Below are positions 15,863 through 24,748 of a DNA stretch of 38,660 nt, piece by piece. A model generated the notes under the pieces. The model was not told the DNA's origin, did no database searches, and saw nothing but the letters and a program-made list of their open reading frames with translations. The translations under genes were made by a program, and so were the position numbers. Origin of the DNA: DATHTK01 sp035463295 (lineage in GTDB: Bacteria > Actinomycetota > Rubrobacteria > Rubrobacterales > Rubrobacteraceae); the NCBI GenBank assembly GCA_035463295.1, contig DATHTK010000073.1:1-38660 (forward strand). Reading direction: 5' to 3'. The stretch's first letter is position 1, and each line of letters starts with the position of its first letter.

Positions 15863-17104
15863 CTACTCGCGCAGTTCCTCGAAGGCTCGACGGAGCTGGG
15901 GATCCCGCTCTAGGATCTCCTCCCGGGAGAGGCCGCGGTCCCGGTTCGGGGTGAGCAGCTCGTCTCCTTCGCCCATACGCACCTCTATATCCGGCTCTAT
16001 GCCGGACCCGCGGATGAAGTCGCCGCTCGGGGTCAGCCACTCGGCGACACCGAGCAGGATCGCAGATCCATCATCGAGGGCGAACTCCTGGAGGGTGGTG
16101 CCGGTACCGAAGGTCGTCTCTCCGATCAAGAGGGCACGGTCGTTGTCGCGCAGAGCGCCGGCCAGGATCTCCGCTCCGGAGGCGCTGCCCTCGTTGACGA
16201 GCACGGCCACAGGCTCGTCCATGGGCGCGGCGTCCCTGGAGACCGTGATCTCCTCCCGCTCCCCGGAGGCCTCCTCGCGGATATAGACCAAGCTCCCGGG
16301 ATCGAGGAACTGTCCGGCGACCTCGACGGTCTGCCCCACCAGTCCCCCCGTATTGTTGCGGAGGTCCAGTACGAAGCGGGTCGCCCCGGCCTCGCGAGCC
16401 TTCGAGAGAGCCTCCCGGAGCTCGTCGGCGCTGTCGCGCGAGAAGGAAGAGAGGCGCACGTGAGCGACCGCGGTGCCCGGGATCATCGCCCAAGAGGCCA
16501 CTGGCGAGTCGACCTCGGCGCGCTCCAGGTCGAACGTTCGCTCCTCACCGTCCCGCAGGACCGTCAGTTCGACCCTGCTCCCCTCCGGTCCCCTTATCTT
16601 GTCGACGACCTCGGAGAGCTCGTCCTCGCGCACGTCTTTGCCATTCACCGCGACCACGACGTCGCCGGCCTTCATGCCGGCCCTCTCCGCCGGCGAGCCC
16701 TCGATCGGGGCGGCGACCACGACCCGGTCTTCGTCGTCCCTGAGCGTAACTCCGATACCCACGTAGGTGCCGGAGGTCTGCCTCTGGTTCGCCTCGCGCT
16801 CGTTGGGCGTGAGAAAACGCGTGTGTCCCTCGTCGCCCAGGGTTTCGAGCATGCCCTCTATAGCCCCGTAGGTCTGTTTCTCGGGATCGACTGCCCCCTG
16901 ATCGACATAGTCATCGCTGACGATGTCGAGCGCCTCAGCGTACAGCGCCAGGCTCTCCCGGTCCTCTTCCCCGAGGGTGGCCGGGCTCTGGGAACGGCCA
17001 TAAACGTAGGCCCCGAGCGCGGTACCCAGCAGCAGCGCTACGAACAGGAGTATTCGCGCGCCAGCGCCGAGAGAGCGACGATCCTTTGCGGTGCTCTTCC
17101 ACAC
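15863..17104 (-). CDS. S41 (Ctp-like) protease homologue with PDZ domain
   Basis: Membrane-anchored, with a hydrophobic helix at about 17-36 and the rest outside. A PDZ domain spans about 105-190 (YVGIGV, AGMKAGDVVVAVNG). The S41 domain follows with LDLRNNTGG, NEGSASGAE (nucleophile position about Ser309) and GETTFGTGT. In carboxyl-terminal proteases the last motif is GKG, with the lysine as general base; here Thr (about 334) occupies that place, so ordinary Ser/Lys catalysis is in doubt. Start is GTG 17102-17104 without a ribosome site, directly after a -10-like TACAAT. The gap to the transporter ATPase stop is 22 bases. Confidence 0.85.
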   Translation of the reverse strand: MWKSTAKDRRSLGAGARILLFVALLLGTALGAYVYGRSQSPATLGEEDRESLALYAEALDIVSDDYVDQGAVDPEKQTYGAIEGMLETLGDEGHTRFLTPNEREANQRQTSGTYVGIGVTLRDDEDRVVVAAPIEGSPAERAGMKAGDVVVAVNGKDVREDELSEVVDKIRGPEGSRVELTVLRDGEERTFDLERAEVDSPVASWAMIPGTAVAHVRLSSFSRDSADELREALSKAREAGATRFVLDLRNNTGGLVGQTVEVAGQFLDPGSLVYIREEASGEREEITVSRDAAPMDEPVAVLVNEGSASGAEILAGALRDNDRALLIGETTFGTGTTLQEFALDDGSAILLGVAEWLTPSGDFIRGSGIEPDIEVRMGEGDELLTPNRDRGLSREEILERDPQLRRAFEELRE

Positions 17105-17110
17105 ACCGTG

Positions 17111-17116
17111 ATTGTA
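17111..17116 (-). promoter_or_regulatory. -10 box before the Ctp-like gene (leaderless candidate)
   Basis: Minus-strand TACAAT, six bases, then the GTG start codon. This places +1 on the G of GTG. The -35 is poor. Confidence 0.45.
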
Positions 17117-17126
17117 CTAGCTGACC

Positions 17127-18200
17127 TCACTCCTCGGCCCGGTAAGGGGTAGTCGCAGCGGGCTCCTCGATAGGCTCGTCCTCCATCACCGGGAAGAAGC
17201 AGGCGGCCCGGTGGTTCCCGGCGTCGCCCCCGTTAGTCTCCTGCGAGAGGAGATCCGGCTCGTGCCCCACGCAGTACTCCTGCGCCCTGGGGCAGCGGGT
17301 GTGGAAGTTGCAGCCGCTCGGGGGATCGGCGGGCGAGGGAACGTCGCCGGCGAGGACCACGCGTCGCCGCTGCCGCTCCTTCTCGGGGTCGGGGATCGGG
17401 ATCGCCGATAGCAGCGAGACAGTGTACGGGTGGCGGGGGGAGTCGTAGAGGGTCTTGCGGTCGGCGACCTCGACGATCTTTCCGAGGTACATCACCGCCA
17501 CCCGGTCGGAGATGTGCTTGACGACCGAGAGGTCATGGGCAATGAAGACGTAGGTCAGGTCGAACTCCTTTTGCAGATCCTGCAGGAGGTTGACGACCTG
17601 CGCCTGAATGGAGACGTCCAGAGCGCTCACCGGCTCGTCGCAGATTATGAGCTTCGGGTTCAGGGCTATCGCTCGCGCGACTCCGATCCTCTGTCGCTGG
17701 CCGCCGGAGAACTCGTGCGGGTAGCGGTTGTAGTGCTCGGGCGAGAGCCCGACTATCTCAAGGAGCTCCTGCGCACGCTTCTTGCGATCTCCGGCGTCTC
17801 CTATCTTGTGGGTCTTCAGGGGCTCGGCGATTATGTTGCCGACGGTCATGCGGGGGTTCAGAGAAGCGTAGGGATCCTGGAAGACGATCTGCATGTCGCG
17901 CCGGACGCCGAGCATCCGCCGGCGGTCGTACTCCAGTATGTTCTCGCCCTCGAAAAGGACCTCGCCGTCGGTCGGCTCGAGGAGCCTCAGTACGAGGCGC
18001 GCCAGCGTGCTCTTGCCGCACCCGGACTCGCCCACGAGACCCAGGGTTTCCCCACGCCTTATCTGCAGGTCGACCCCGTCGACGGCCTTCACGTGTCCGA
18101 CGGTGCGCTTGAGGATGCCGGCCCGTATCGGGAAGTACATCTTCAGGTTCCGGGTTTCGAGCAGGTACCCGTTCGCGGAGCGGCCGTCGGCTCCGGTCAT
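17127..18200 (-). CDS. Oligopeptide/dipeptide ABC transporter ATP-binding protein (DppF/OppF type)
   Basis: Second ATPase of the peptide importer. Walker A GESGCGKST near 55, Q-loop IVFQDPYASLNP, signature FSGGQRQR, Walker B LIICDEPVSALD and switch His in IAHDLSVVKH are all present. The C-terminal oligopeptide-transporter domain has the Cys set of GCNFHTRCPRAQEYC, which in relatives can bind a 4Fe-4S cluster or metal. 357 residues is typical. Start ATG 18198-18200 has GGAGAGG upstream; the start lies 14 bases after the dppD stop. Last gene of the transporter operon. Confidence 0.94.
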   Translation of the reverse strand: MTGADGRSANGYLLETRNLKMYFPIRAGILKRTVGHVKAVDGVDLQIRRGETLGLVGESGCGKSTLARLVLRLLEPTDGEVLFEGENILEYDRRRMLGVRRDMQIVFQDPYASLNPRMTVGNIIAEPLKTHKIGDAGDRKKRAQELLEIVGLSPEHYNRYPHEFSGGQRQRIGVARAIALNPKLIICDEPVSALDVSIQAQVVNLLQDLQKEFDLTYVFIAHDLSVVKHISDRVAVMYLGKIVEVADRKTLYDSPRHPYTVSLLSAIPIPDPEKERQRRRVVLAGDVPSPADPPSGCNFHTRCPRAQEYCVGHEPDLLSQETNGGDAGNHRAACFFPVMEDEPIEEPAATTPYRAEE

Positions 18201-18214
18201 AGTCCTCTCCACGC

Positions 18215-19234
18215 TCAACCCTCCACCCCAAGCTCCTCGTCCACGCGGTGCTTGTTCGCCTCGATCTCCTCGACGGAGAGTATGCAGGCGGCGGTGTGAT
18301 TCGGCTTCTTCTCGTAGAGGTCGGGATCTATCTCGTGGCACTCGTCCTTCACAAACGGGCACCGCGGGCTGAAGTTGCACCCCTTGGGGAGGAAGATCAG
18401 GCTCGGCGGAGCCCCCTTTACCGGCAACAGCCGGACCTCGCCGGCTGTGTCCAGCCGGGGCAGGGACCTGAGAAGTGACCAGCTGTAGGGCATCAGCGGA
18501 TCGTAGAAGACCTCGTCGGTCGTACCCTGCTCCACGGCGCGCCCGGCGTACATCACCATCACCTTGTCGGCGAGCTGGGCGACGACGCCAAGGTCGTGCG
18601 TGATCATGATGATCGCCGTCCCGTACTTCTCTTGCAGGCCCACCATGAGCTCGAGGATCTGGGCCTGGATGGTAACGTCGAGCGCCGTCGTCGGCTCGTC
18701 GGCTATGAGCACCCTGGGGTTGCAGGCGAGCCCCATCGCGATCATGGCGCGCTGGCGCATCCCGCCGGAGAACTGGTGCGGGTACTCCCCCACCCTCTGC
18801 TCGGGGTTGGCGATACCGACGTCGCGCAGGACCTGGACGGTCTTCTCTCGGGCCTCGCTCTTGGAGACGTTCTGGTGAATGCGGATCGCTTCGCGGATCT
18901 GATTGCCGACGGTGAAGACCGGGTTGAGGCTCGTCATAGGATCCTGGAAGATCATGGCGATCTCGTTGCCTCGGATCTGCTGCATCCTCTTGTCCGAGGC
19001 TTCGAGCAGGTCCTCACCCTCGAAGAGGATCTCACCCTCCGGGTACGAAACGGGCGGCTCGGGGTTGAGCTGCATGATCGAGAGCGCCGTTACGCTCTTG
19101 CCGCTCCCCGACTCCCCGACTATCCCCAGGGTCTCACCGGGCTCCAGGTTGAAAGAAACCCCGTCCACGGCCTTCACGACGCCGTCGGGCGTCGTGAAGT
19201 GCGTGTGCAGATCGTCAACTTCAAGCATCGCCAC
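18215..19234 (-). CDS. Oligopeptide/dipeptide ABC transporter ATP-binding protein (DppD/OppD type)
   Basis: First ATPase of the importer, 339 residues. Walker A GESGSGKS, Q-loop MIFQDPMTSLNP, signature FSGGMRQRAMIA, Walker B VLIADEPTTALD and ITHDLGVVAQ are seen. The C-terminal domain carries the Cys motif CNFSPRCPFVKDEC. Start is GTG 19232-19234, with GGAG six bases upstream; an ATG two codons later is possible. It begins three bases after the permease stop. Confidence 0.94.
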   Translation of the reverse strand: MAMLEVDDLHTHFTTPDGVVKAVDGVSFNLEPGETLGIVGESGSGKSVTALSIMQLNPEPPVSYPEGEILFEGEDLLEASDKRMQQIRGNEIAMIFQDPMTSLNPVFTVGNQIREAIRIHQNVSKSEAREKTVQVLRDVGIANPEQRVGEYPHQFSGGMRQRAMIAMGLACNPRVLIADEPTTALDVTIQAQILELMVGLQEKYGTAIIMITHDLGVVAQLADKVMVMYAGRAVEQGTTDEVFYDPLMPYSWSLLRSLPRLDTAGEVRLLPVKGAPPSLIFLPKGCNFSPRCPFVKDECHEIDPDLYEKKPNHTAACILSVEEIEANKHRVDEELGVEG

Positions 19235-19237
19235 AGT

Positions 19238-20167
19238 CTACTCCACCGCCTTCGGGTCGAGTGCATCCCGGAGCCCATCGCCCAGGAAGTTAACGCACAG
19301 GGCCGTAATGACTATCATCATCCCTGGGAACCATGTGAGCCACGGCTGCTGGGTCATCGTGGACCGGGCGTCGGTGAGCATATTGCCCCAGGAAGGAGTC
19401 GGTGGCTGGATGCCGAAACCCAAGAAGGAGACCGTGCTCTCCAGGATGATCGCCAGAGCGACCGTCAGCGTAGCCTGCACCACCATCACCCCTACCACGT
19501 TCGGCAAGACGTGGCGCAGCATTATCCTGGAGTCCGACACCCCGATGGCCCTCGCCGCCAGCACGTACTCCTGCTCCCGGACGGAGAGCACCCCCCCACG
19601 CACCAGACGGGCCATGTTCATCCAGAGGAGTATCACCAGCGCGAGCGTTATGGAGGCCGGGGTGAAGTTGAATATGCTGCCAAGGACCAGTATCAGGGGG
19701 ATAAACGGTAGGGTGAGCATGAAGTCGGTGAAGCTCATCAGGGCCGTGTCTACGGCCCTACCGTAGTACCCGGAGAATATCCCGACGGCCGCGCCGATCA
19801 GCGTCGAAAAGACGCCGACACCGAGGCCTACCACGAGCGAGACCCGCCCACCGTAGAGTACCCGGGTTAGCTCGTCGCGCCCCAGGCGGTCGGTGCCCAT
19901 CGGGTGTTCCAAGCTCGGTCCCTGGTTTATAGCGGCATAATCTATCTCGTCGTACTCGTAGGGCACTATGGCGGGGGTAGCGAGTGCCGCCAGGTACAGG
20001 AGAACGAGAAACACGCCGCTTGCCATCGCCAGCCGGTGGCGCCGAAACCTGCGCCAGATGATCTCGCGCTGGGTGCGCCCCCTGACCTTGACATACTCCT
20101 CGACTGACGGCTCGGCGGCGTTATCTTGCGCACCCGCTCCCAGCGTCGTCCGGTCGTGCTCTACCAA
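19238..20167 (-). CDS. Dipeptide/oligopeptide ABC transporter permease (DppC/OppC type)
   Basis: Inner-membrane permease of 309 residues. A cytoplasmic N-terminus (1-45) with REIIWRRFRRHRLAMAS leads into the first span near 46-68. The HPMGTDRLGRDELTRVLYGGRVSL segment is diagnostic of DppC-type proteins. The EAA coupling loop (EYVLAARAIGVSDSRIMLRHVLPN) contacts the ATPases. About six spans are predicted. Start is TTG 20165-20167 with a weak GAAGAG upstream, 14 bases after the other permease's stop. Confidence 0.94.
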   Translation of the reverse strand: MVEHDRTTLGAGAQDNAAEPSVEEYVKVRGRTQREIIWRRFRRHRLAMASGVFLVLLYLAALATPAIVPYEYDEIDYAAINQGPSLEHPMGTDRLGRDELTRVLYGGRVSLVVGLGVGVFSTLIGAAVGIFSGYYGRAVDTALMSFTDFMLTLPFIPLILVLGSIFNFTPASITLALVILLWMNMARLVRGGVLSVREQEYVLAARAIGVSDSRIMLRHVLPNVVGVMVVQATLTVALAIILESTVSFLGFGIQPPTPSWGNMLTDARSTMTQQPWLTWFPGMMIVITALCVNFLGDGLRDALDPKAVE

Positions 20168-20181
20168 CTCAGCTCTTCTAC

Positions 20182-21147
20182 CTAACCATAGCTGATCCGT
20201 GGGTCCAAGACGCTATAGGCGATGTCCGCCACGTAGTTAAAGAAGACGATAAGCACCGCGCTGATGATCAGTAGCCCTTGGGCCACGTTATAGTCGCCCT
20301 TGTAAAGGGAGTCGGCCAGCAAGAACCCTAGTCCCGGCCAGGCGAATACCGTCTCCGTGATGACCGCACCACCCAAAAGCACACCCATATCGAGGGCTAT
20401 CACGGTCACGACCGGGACCAACGCGTTGCGCAGCGCGTGCTTGAGATACACCGACCGCCGGCTCAGACCCTTGGCGCGGGCCGTCCGCAGATAGTCCGCG
20501 GAGAGCACATCGAGCATCGCGCTACGCTGGAAGCGGCTGTAGGAAGCGATGCTTATCGCGGAGAGCGTCAGAACCGGGAGGGTGAGATGCTGCAGCAGGT
20601 CTACAAGCCCCCCGCCACCGGGACTGGTCATCCCGGAGGTGTAGAAAATGCGCATCCCGGCCCAACCCGTCAGGTAAACCCCCAGAGTGAGTTGCAGGAT
20701 GAGCCCGAGCCAGAAGCTCGGCATGCTGTAGCCCACAAACGAGAGGAAAGTGCCCGCGTTATCGACCAGGCTGTACTTCTTTATCGCCGAGTAGACGCCA
20801 AAGGGTATGGCGATCATTACGGTGAAGATCAGCGAAGACCCCATCAGCAGGATAGTAGGCCATATTCGCGGCACGATAAGGTCGGTGACGTCGCTCTGTT
20901 GCTTGAAGCTGTAGCCCAGATCCCCCTGCAGAAGCCCACCTACCCAGATTATGTACCGCTCGGGGAGCGACTTGTCTAGACCGTAGATCTCCGTAATGCG
21001 CCGCACATCCTCCGCCGGGATGCGCGGATTGTTCTTGAGCTCGACAAGGGGGTCGGGCCCGAGGCTTACGAGCCCGAAGATCGTGATGCTCGCGAAGAAG
21101 AGCACCACGAGGCTGAAGAGAAATTTCCTGACGGTATATGCTAGCAA
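20182..21147 (-). CDS. Dipeptide/oligopeptide ABC transporter permease (DppB/OppB type)
   Basis: Partner permease, 321 residues. A first span near 8-28 is followed by an external loop, then GDLGYSFKQQSDVTDLIVPRIWPT, typical of DppB. The EAA loop is DYLRTARAKGLSRRSVYLKHALRNALVPV. Six spans are likely. Start is TTG 21145-21147, with AGGGG nine bases upstream. It follows the binding-protein gene across a 222-base gap holding a hairpin. Confidence 0.94.
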   Translation of the reverse strand: MLAYTVRKFLFSLVVLFFASITIFGLVSLGPDPLVELKNNPRIPAEDVRRITEIYGLDKSLPERYIIWVGGLLQGDLGYSFKQQSDVTDLIVPRIWPTILLMGSSLIFTVMIAIPFGVYSAIKKYSLVDNAGTFLSFVGYSMPSFWLGLILQLTLGVYLTGWAGMRIFYTSGMTSPGGGGLVDLLQHLTLPVLTLSAISIASYSRFQRSAMLDVLSADYLRTARAKGLSRRSVYLKHALRNALVPVVTVIALDMGVLLGGAVITETVFAWPGLGFLLADSLYKGDYNVAQGLLIISAVLIVFFNYVADIAYSVLDPRISYG

Positions 21148-21328
21148 GTCCCGGGTCCCCTCTGGTCCCTTAAACCGACCATCGCATACGTCCCTCTCCC
21201 AACGTCCGGACTCTATTCAGTTTAGCCCAGCCGGCATCGGCGCGCCCCTATCGGCAGCACGAAACGATCGCACGAAGGGGCCGGTCCACCCGGCGAGAGG
21301 ACCCGGACGGCGTACCGGTTACCCGGGA

Positions 21329-21360
21329 AGAGCGGGAGCCGCTCTTGCAGCCCCCGCTCT
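21329..21360 (-). terminator. Intercistronic hairpin after the binding-protein gene
   Basis: AGAGCGGG (21329-21336) pairs with CCCGCTCT (21353-21360); a shorter alternative stem, AGAGCGG with CCGCTCT and a 3-base loop, also forms. It lies ten bases after the binding-protein stop, before the permeases. It probably acts as a partial terminator or mRNA 3' stabiliser, so that the binding protein is made in excess. Confidence 0.5.
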
Positions 21361-21369
21361 CCGCGCCCG

Positions 21370-22971
21370 CTAGTCGGAGAGCGACCACTCTCCGACGTTC
21401 CAGAACGGTCCTGCCAGGCTCGGGTTTACGTCCGGCCCCTGGAGGTCCTCGGACCAGGCGTAGTACTCCGGCCGCTGGTACATAGGGATGATGGGCAGAT
21501 CCTCGGCCATCAGCTCCTGCGCTTGCCGGAGCAACTCGGCCCGCGCGTCCTCGTCTATCGTCTCATCGGACCGCTCCAGCAGATCTGTGACCTCTTCGTC
21601 CCTGTAGCGGTAGTAGTTCTGTCCGTCCGGCGGGACCTGGTCTGCGGCGAAGAGCGTCGTGCTCGTGGGATCAGGGTTCGCAAGCCAGGCCCATTCGCCC
21701 ATCTCGAAGTCACCGTCTGGCGTCCGCTCGCCGAAGAAGGTCTCGGCGGAGGAGTTGTTGATCTCGATGGTCAGGCCTACATCCTTGAGCTGCTGCTGAA
21801 CCACTTCCTGCAGCGTCTCCCGCAGCGCGTTGTCGGAGGTCGTGGAGAAGCTGATCTCCGTCGAGGCGCCCTCCGCCTCGGCCTCCTGCACGAGCTCCCG
21901 AGCCCGGTCCGGATCGTAGGTGTAATCCTCCCACGCCGGGGTGTAGTAGGGTTTCTGCTCCGGGACCAGGAAGCTCTCCAGCGGGCTGACCTGGCCCTGG
22001 AGGATCTCGTTCACCACCTGCTCGCGGTTGATGCCGTAGGCTATTGCCTGGCGCATCTTGAGGTTATCTACCTTCTCCAGGTTAAAGGCTATGTGCTCCC
22101 ATACCGTCCCGGCCTTGTACTCGACGTTCGCACCGTCTATATCCTCCAGTTTCTGCAGAAGGCCGATATCGGGCGGCGGGTTGATAAAGCTCACCTCCCC
22201 GTTCTGCAACGCCGCGATGAGCGAGTTGGTGTCCGGGATGAACCGGTAGGTGATCTCCTGTATCGCTGCCTTCTTCCCCCAGTAGTTGTCGTTGCGCTCG
22301 ATGGTCAAGCTCTGGCCCTTGTTCCACTCCTTGAGCTTGAACGGTCCGCTGCCCACGATCTCGTTGTTCAGGGCCTTGTTGAAGTCCTTGCCCTCGTAGA
22401 CGTGCTTGGGAAATATCTGGGTACACGTCCCGGCCAGCAGGGTCCTCCAAGGGGCAAAGGGCTTGCTGAAGGTCATCCTGACCGTCCGCTCGTCGGGGAT
22501 CTCGAACTTCTCCACGTCCTCCCAGCCCAAGCGGCTGATGATCTGGTTGTCGGGGTTCATGATCTGCTCGTAGGTCCACTTGGCGTCCTCGCTGGTGAGC
22601 GGCTCGCCGTCAGACCACGTGAGGTCTTCCTTGAGCTTGTACTCGATCACCAGCGGGTCCTCGCTCACCACCTCGGGCATTTCGTCGGCGAGCTGAGGTT
22701 CGAAGTCGAGGTCCGGCGTGATTCTCAACGGCGACTCCTGGATGCCGCTCACCACGTTGTTGGTAGCCGCGAGGTCTCCGCCAACGATGCACTGATTGAG
22801 GATGGCCGGCTCCTGATCCAGCGCAACTACGAGGTTGTTGCCGCCATCTCCACCGCCGCCGCCCTGTTGGCCGCCTTGCTGGCCGCCACCACACCCGGCC
22901 AGTACCAGCCCGATGGTCGCAGCCGCCACCAGCATCAGTAGTCGCTGTATACCTTTAGACATTCTCACCAA
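21370..22971 (-). CDS. Peptide ABC transporter substrate-binding lipoprotein
   Basis: SBP family 5 (DppA/OppA type), 533 residues. A lipoprotein signal peptide ends in LVLAGC with the lipid-attached Cys near residue 27, followed by a Gly/Gln linker. The mature domain has LTWSDGEPLTSEDAKWTYEQI, GSGPFKLKEWNKGQ and the RQAIAYGINRE-type segment, all standard for this family. It is anchored on the outer face of the membrane and delivers peptides (or similar solutes) to the permeases. Start is TTG 22969-22971 with AAAGGAT upstream; GTG one codon later or ATG three codons later are alternatives. Confidence 0.93.
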   Translation of the reverse strand: MVRMSKGIQRLLMLVAAATIGLVLAGCGGGQQGGQQGGGGGDGGNNLVVALDQEPAILNQCIVGGDLAATNNVVSGIQESPLRITPDLDFEPQLADEMPEVVSEDPLVIEYKLKEDLTWSDGEPLTSEDAKWTYEQIMNPDNQIISRLGWEDVEKFEIPDERTVRMTFSKPFAPWRTLLAGTCTQIFPKHVYEGKDFNKALNNEIVGSGPFKLKEWNKGQSLTIERNDNYWGKKAAIQEITYRFIPDTNSLIAALQNGEVSFINPPPDIGLLQKLEDIDGANVEYKAGTVWEHIAFNLEKVDNLKMRQAIAYGINREQVVNEILQGQVSPLESFLVPEQKPYYTPAWEDYTYDPDRARELVQEAEAEGASTEISFSTTSDNALRETLQEVVQQQLKDVGLTIEINNSSAETFFGERTPDGDFEMGEWAWLANPDPTSTTLFAADQVPPDGQNYYRYRDEEVTDLLERSDETIDEDARAELLRQAQELMAEDLPIIPMYQRPEYYAWSEDLQGPDVNPSLAGPFWNVGEWSLSD

Positions 22972-23104
22972 CTCTGCATCCTTTCCGTCGGACGGCGTTT
23001 ATCGAACGCGTAGCGGGAGAAAAGGATCGCGCAACTTCCCGACCTCTGCCCCTGTGACTCTCTACTACCTAGCATGGCCGAACACGCTGAACGCATCGGT
23101 CATC

Positions 23105-23134
23105 AGTATAGGAGCGTTCTTCCTCTTCGTGCAA
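23105..23134 (-). promoter_or_regulatory. Promoter of the peptide transporter operon
   Basis: On the minus strand TTGCAC (23129-23134), 18 bases and TATACT (23105-23110). The predicted leader to the binding-protein start is about 125 bases. Confidence 0.6.
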
Positions 23135-23177
23135 CAGCGATACAATGTAGCTGGAAGCTAAATTGTTCTACGGGCGA

Positions 23178-24227
23178 CTAGACATCTCGCCGATCCCGGA
23201 CGTAAGCCTCGTAGGAGGGATAGGAGGAGCGAGGACGGCGCGAGATCAGCGCGAGGATGGTAGCCCCGGTCCCGAGAAGGGCGAGTATGGAGACGATCAC
23301 GTCCCCGACCACTGGAACAAGGGTGGCTGCGGCCAAGATCAGGGCGCCCACGGCCGCGGCCAGGGCGTTGCCCCCCCGGTAGCGTCCGGTGGCGAGAACA
23401 ACCTTCCGTCCCAGAAAGAACGCGGCGACCAGAGCGCCAAAGAAGACGAGCGCTAGGTAGGCCGGCGCCAGGAGCAACACGAGTGGTATCCCCACGAGGG
23501 TGATCGCGAACACCACGAAGAGTATTATCACGGTGGGGACGGAGGCTACCCCGAGAAGCAGGGACCAGCCTGGCGACTCCTCCGCCCGTCGCGCCATCGC
23601 CGTGAGGGTCCCCGGCGCTACGACCGCGGCCAGTACGCTCAACGCCACGAAAGCCGCGGTGGCGAAAGCCCAGCCCACGAGACGACCGAACGGCCCGGAG
23701 CCGGCGTGATCGTCGTCGCGGTCCGCGACCGCCCCGACCAACATGGTCCCCTGCACGGCGTTCGTTTTCCCGCTGACCTCCCCGCTTCCACAGTGAACGT
23801 CTCCCCGAACCACGGCCTCGGGACCCAGACGCACGTCGCCGCGCCCCACGTTCACGTCGCCCTCGACCACCGAGTTCACGTGCACGTTCCCGAAACCGGC
23901 GTCCACGGCGCCCTCCACGGGGGCGTGGATCTCGATGTCGCCCTTACCGGCTTCGACGTTTCCTTTCACCCTCCGGTTGACCTCGACATCGCCGAAGGCC
24001 GAACGGACGTCGCCGACGACCGTCCCGTTCACGGTCACGTCGCCGAAGGAAGTGGAGATGTCGTCTTCATGAATTCCTGGGCCGACCTCCACGTCTCCGA
24101 AGATCTGCTTTTCGACGGCGTGGGCGGGGAGCGAGAAGAGAACTATGAGACCCATGGTTAGAGCGGAGATCATAAGGAGGTAGCGGAGGACAGTTCGGGC
24201 GGGGAGCGCCGAAACGGAGAGGCTCAT
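23178..24227 (-). CDS. Exported bactofilin-like repeat protein with C-terminal membrane domain
   Basis: 349 residues. Residues 1-37 are a signal peptide or anchor ending PAHA. About 40-150 consist of short repeats built on FGDVxVN..V.GDV (for example FGDVEV, FGDVTVN, FGDVEVN, FGNVHVN, GRGDVRL), as in bactofilin-type polymer-forming beta helices. From about 175 four hydrophobic spans follow, with a hydrophilic Arg/Ser/Tyr tail. Bactofilins are normally cytosolic; here the helix would be outside. The ATG (24225-24227) overlaps the anti-sigma TGA, so it is co-translated with the sigma/anti-sigma pair. Function unknown; envelope scaffold or stress sensor is an inference. Confidence 0.8.
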   Translation of the reverse strand: MSLSVSALPARTVLRYLLMISALTMGLIVLFSLPAHAVEKQIFGDVEVGPGIHEDDISTSFGDVTVNGTVVGDVRSAFGDVEVNRRVKGNVEAGKGDIEIHAPVEGAVDAGFGNVHVNSVVEGDVNVGRGDVRLGPEAVVRGDVHCGSGEVSGKTNAVQGTMLVGAVADRDDDHAGSGPFGRLVGWAFATAAFVALSVLAAVVAPGTLTAMARRAEESPGWSLLLGVASVPTVIILFVVFAITLVGIPLVLLLAPAYLALVFFGALVAAFFLGRKVVLATGRYRGGNALAAAVGALILAAATLVPVVGDVIVSILALLGTGATILALISRRPRSSYPSYEAYVRDRRDV

Positions 24228-24748
24228 GCCTGCCGGACGCTGCGGCTCTTCACGAGCAGTACCGCAGCAGCTATACAGAGATCCACGACCGCGCCGACGG
24301 CCAGGGCGATCAGGAGCGTCGGCCCGACCGCCGAGAGGATGGCGCGTGTCACGTCCGCGAAGCCCGATACGAGCCCCCACATGATGTCCACCGCCTCGAC
24401 GGCGAGATCCGCGGGGATCGTCCCGTCGAGGCTCAGGGCGAGGACCGCCGCGGCCAGCAGCGTCAAGGAGAGGACCGACCACATCAGCCGGGCCTTCAGC
24501 GGCCGCGTCGGCAACGCCATCGCGACACCCCGGCAGACCGAGCGACAGGGAGGCTCCGCGAGTTCCAGGGCAGAGAGCGAGGCGTTGAGGCTCAGCTCCT
24601 TCTCGTACGACTCCCGGCAACCGGGGCAGGCATCTAGGTGCGACCGAACCTCGCGTTCACGCTCGGGACCGAGAACGCCTTCGACGAGCTCGAAGATCGC
24701 CTCCGGATTGCAGCAGCGGCGCTCGCCGGGCTCGCGAGGTTCGCTCAT
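24224..24748 (-). CDS. Zinc-finger transmembrane anti-sigma factor
   Basis: 174 residues. The N-terminal domain (1-65) has the ZAS zinc motif: Cys12/13 early, then HLDACPGC (HxxxCxxC) near 38-45. Two hydrophobic segments follow, near 85-107 and 140-165. Such proteins hold an ECF sigma factor at the membrane until a signal releases it. The ATG (24746-24748) overlaps the sigma TGA, and the gene's own TGA overlaps the next ATG, so stoichiometric production is expected. The partner is the sigma factor immediately upstream. Confidence 0.88.
   Translation of the reverse strand: MSEPREPGERRCCNPEAIFELVEGVLGPEREREVRSHLDACPGCRESYEKELSLNASLSALELAEPPCRSVCRGVAMALPTRPLKARLMWSVLSLTLLAAAVLALSLDGTIPADLAVEAVDIMWGLVSGFADVTRAILSAVGPTLLIALAVGAVVDLCIAAAVLLVKSRSVRQA

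Noticed and set aside
21523..22941. A 472-codon plus-strand frame opposite the peptide-binding lipoprotein
   Set aside because: It is the complementary reading of a clear SBP family 5 gene; Leu/Val/Arg-rich shadow composition.
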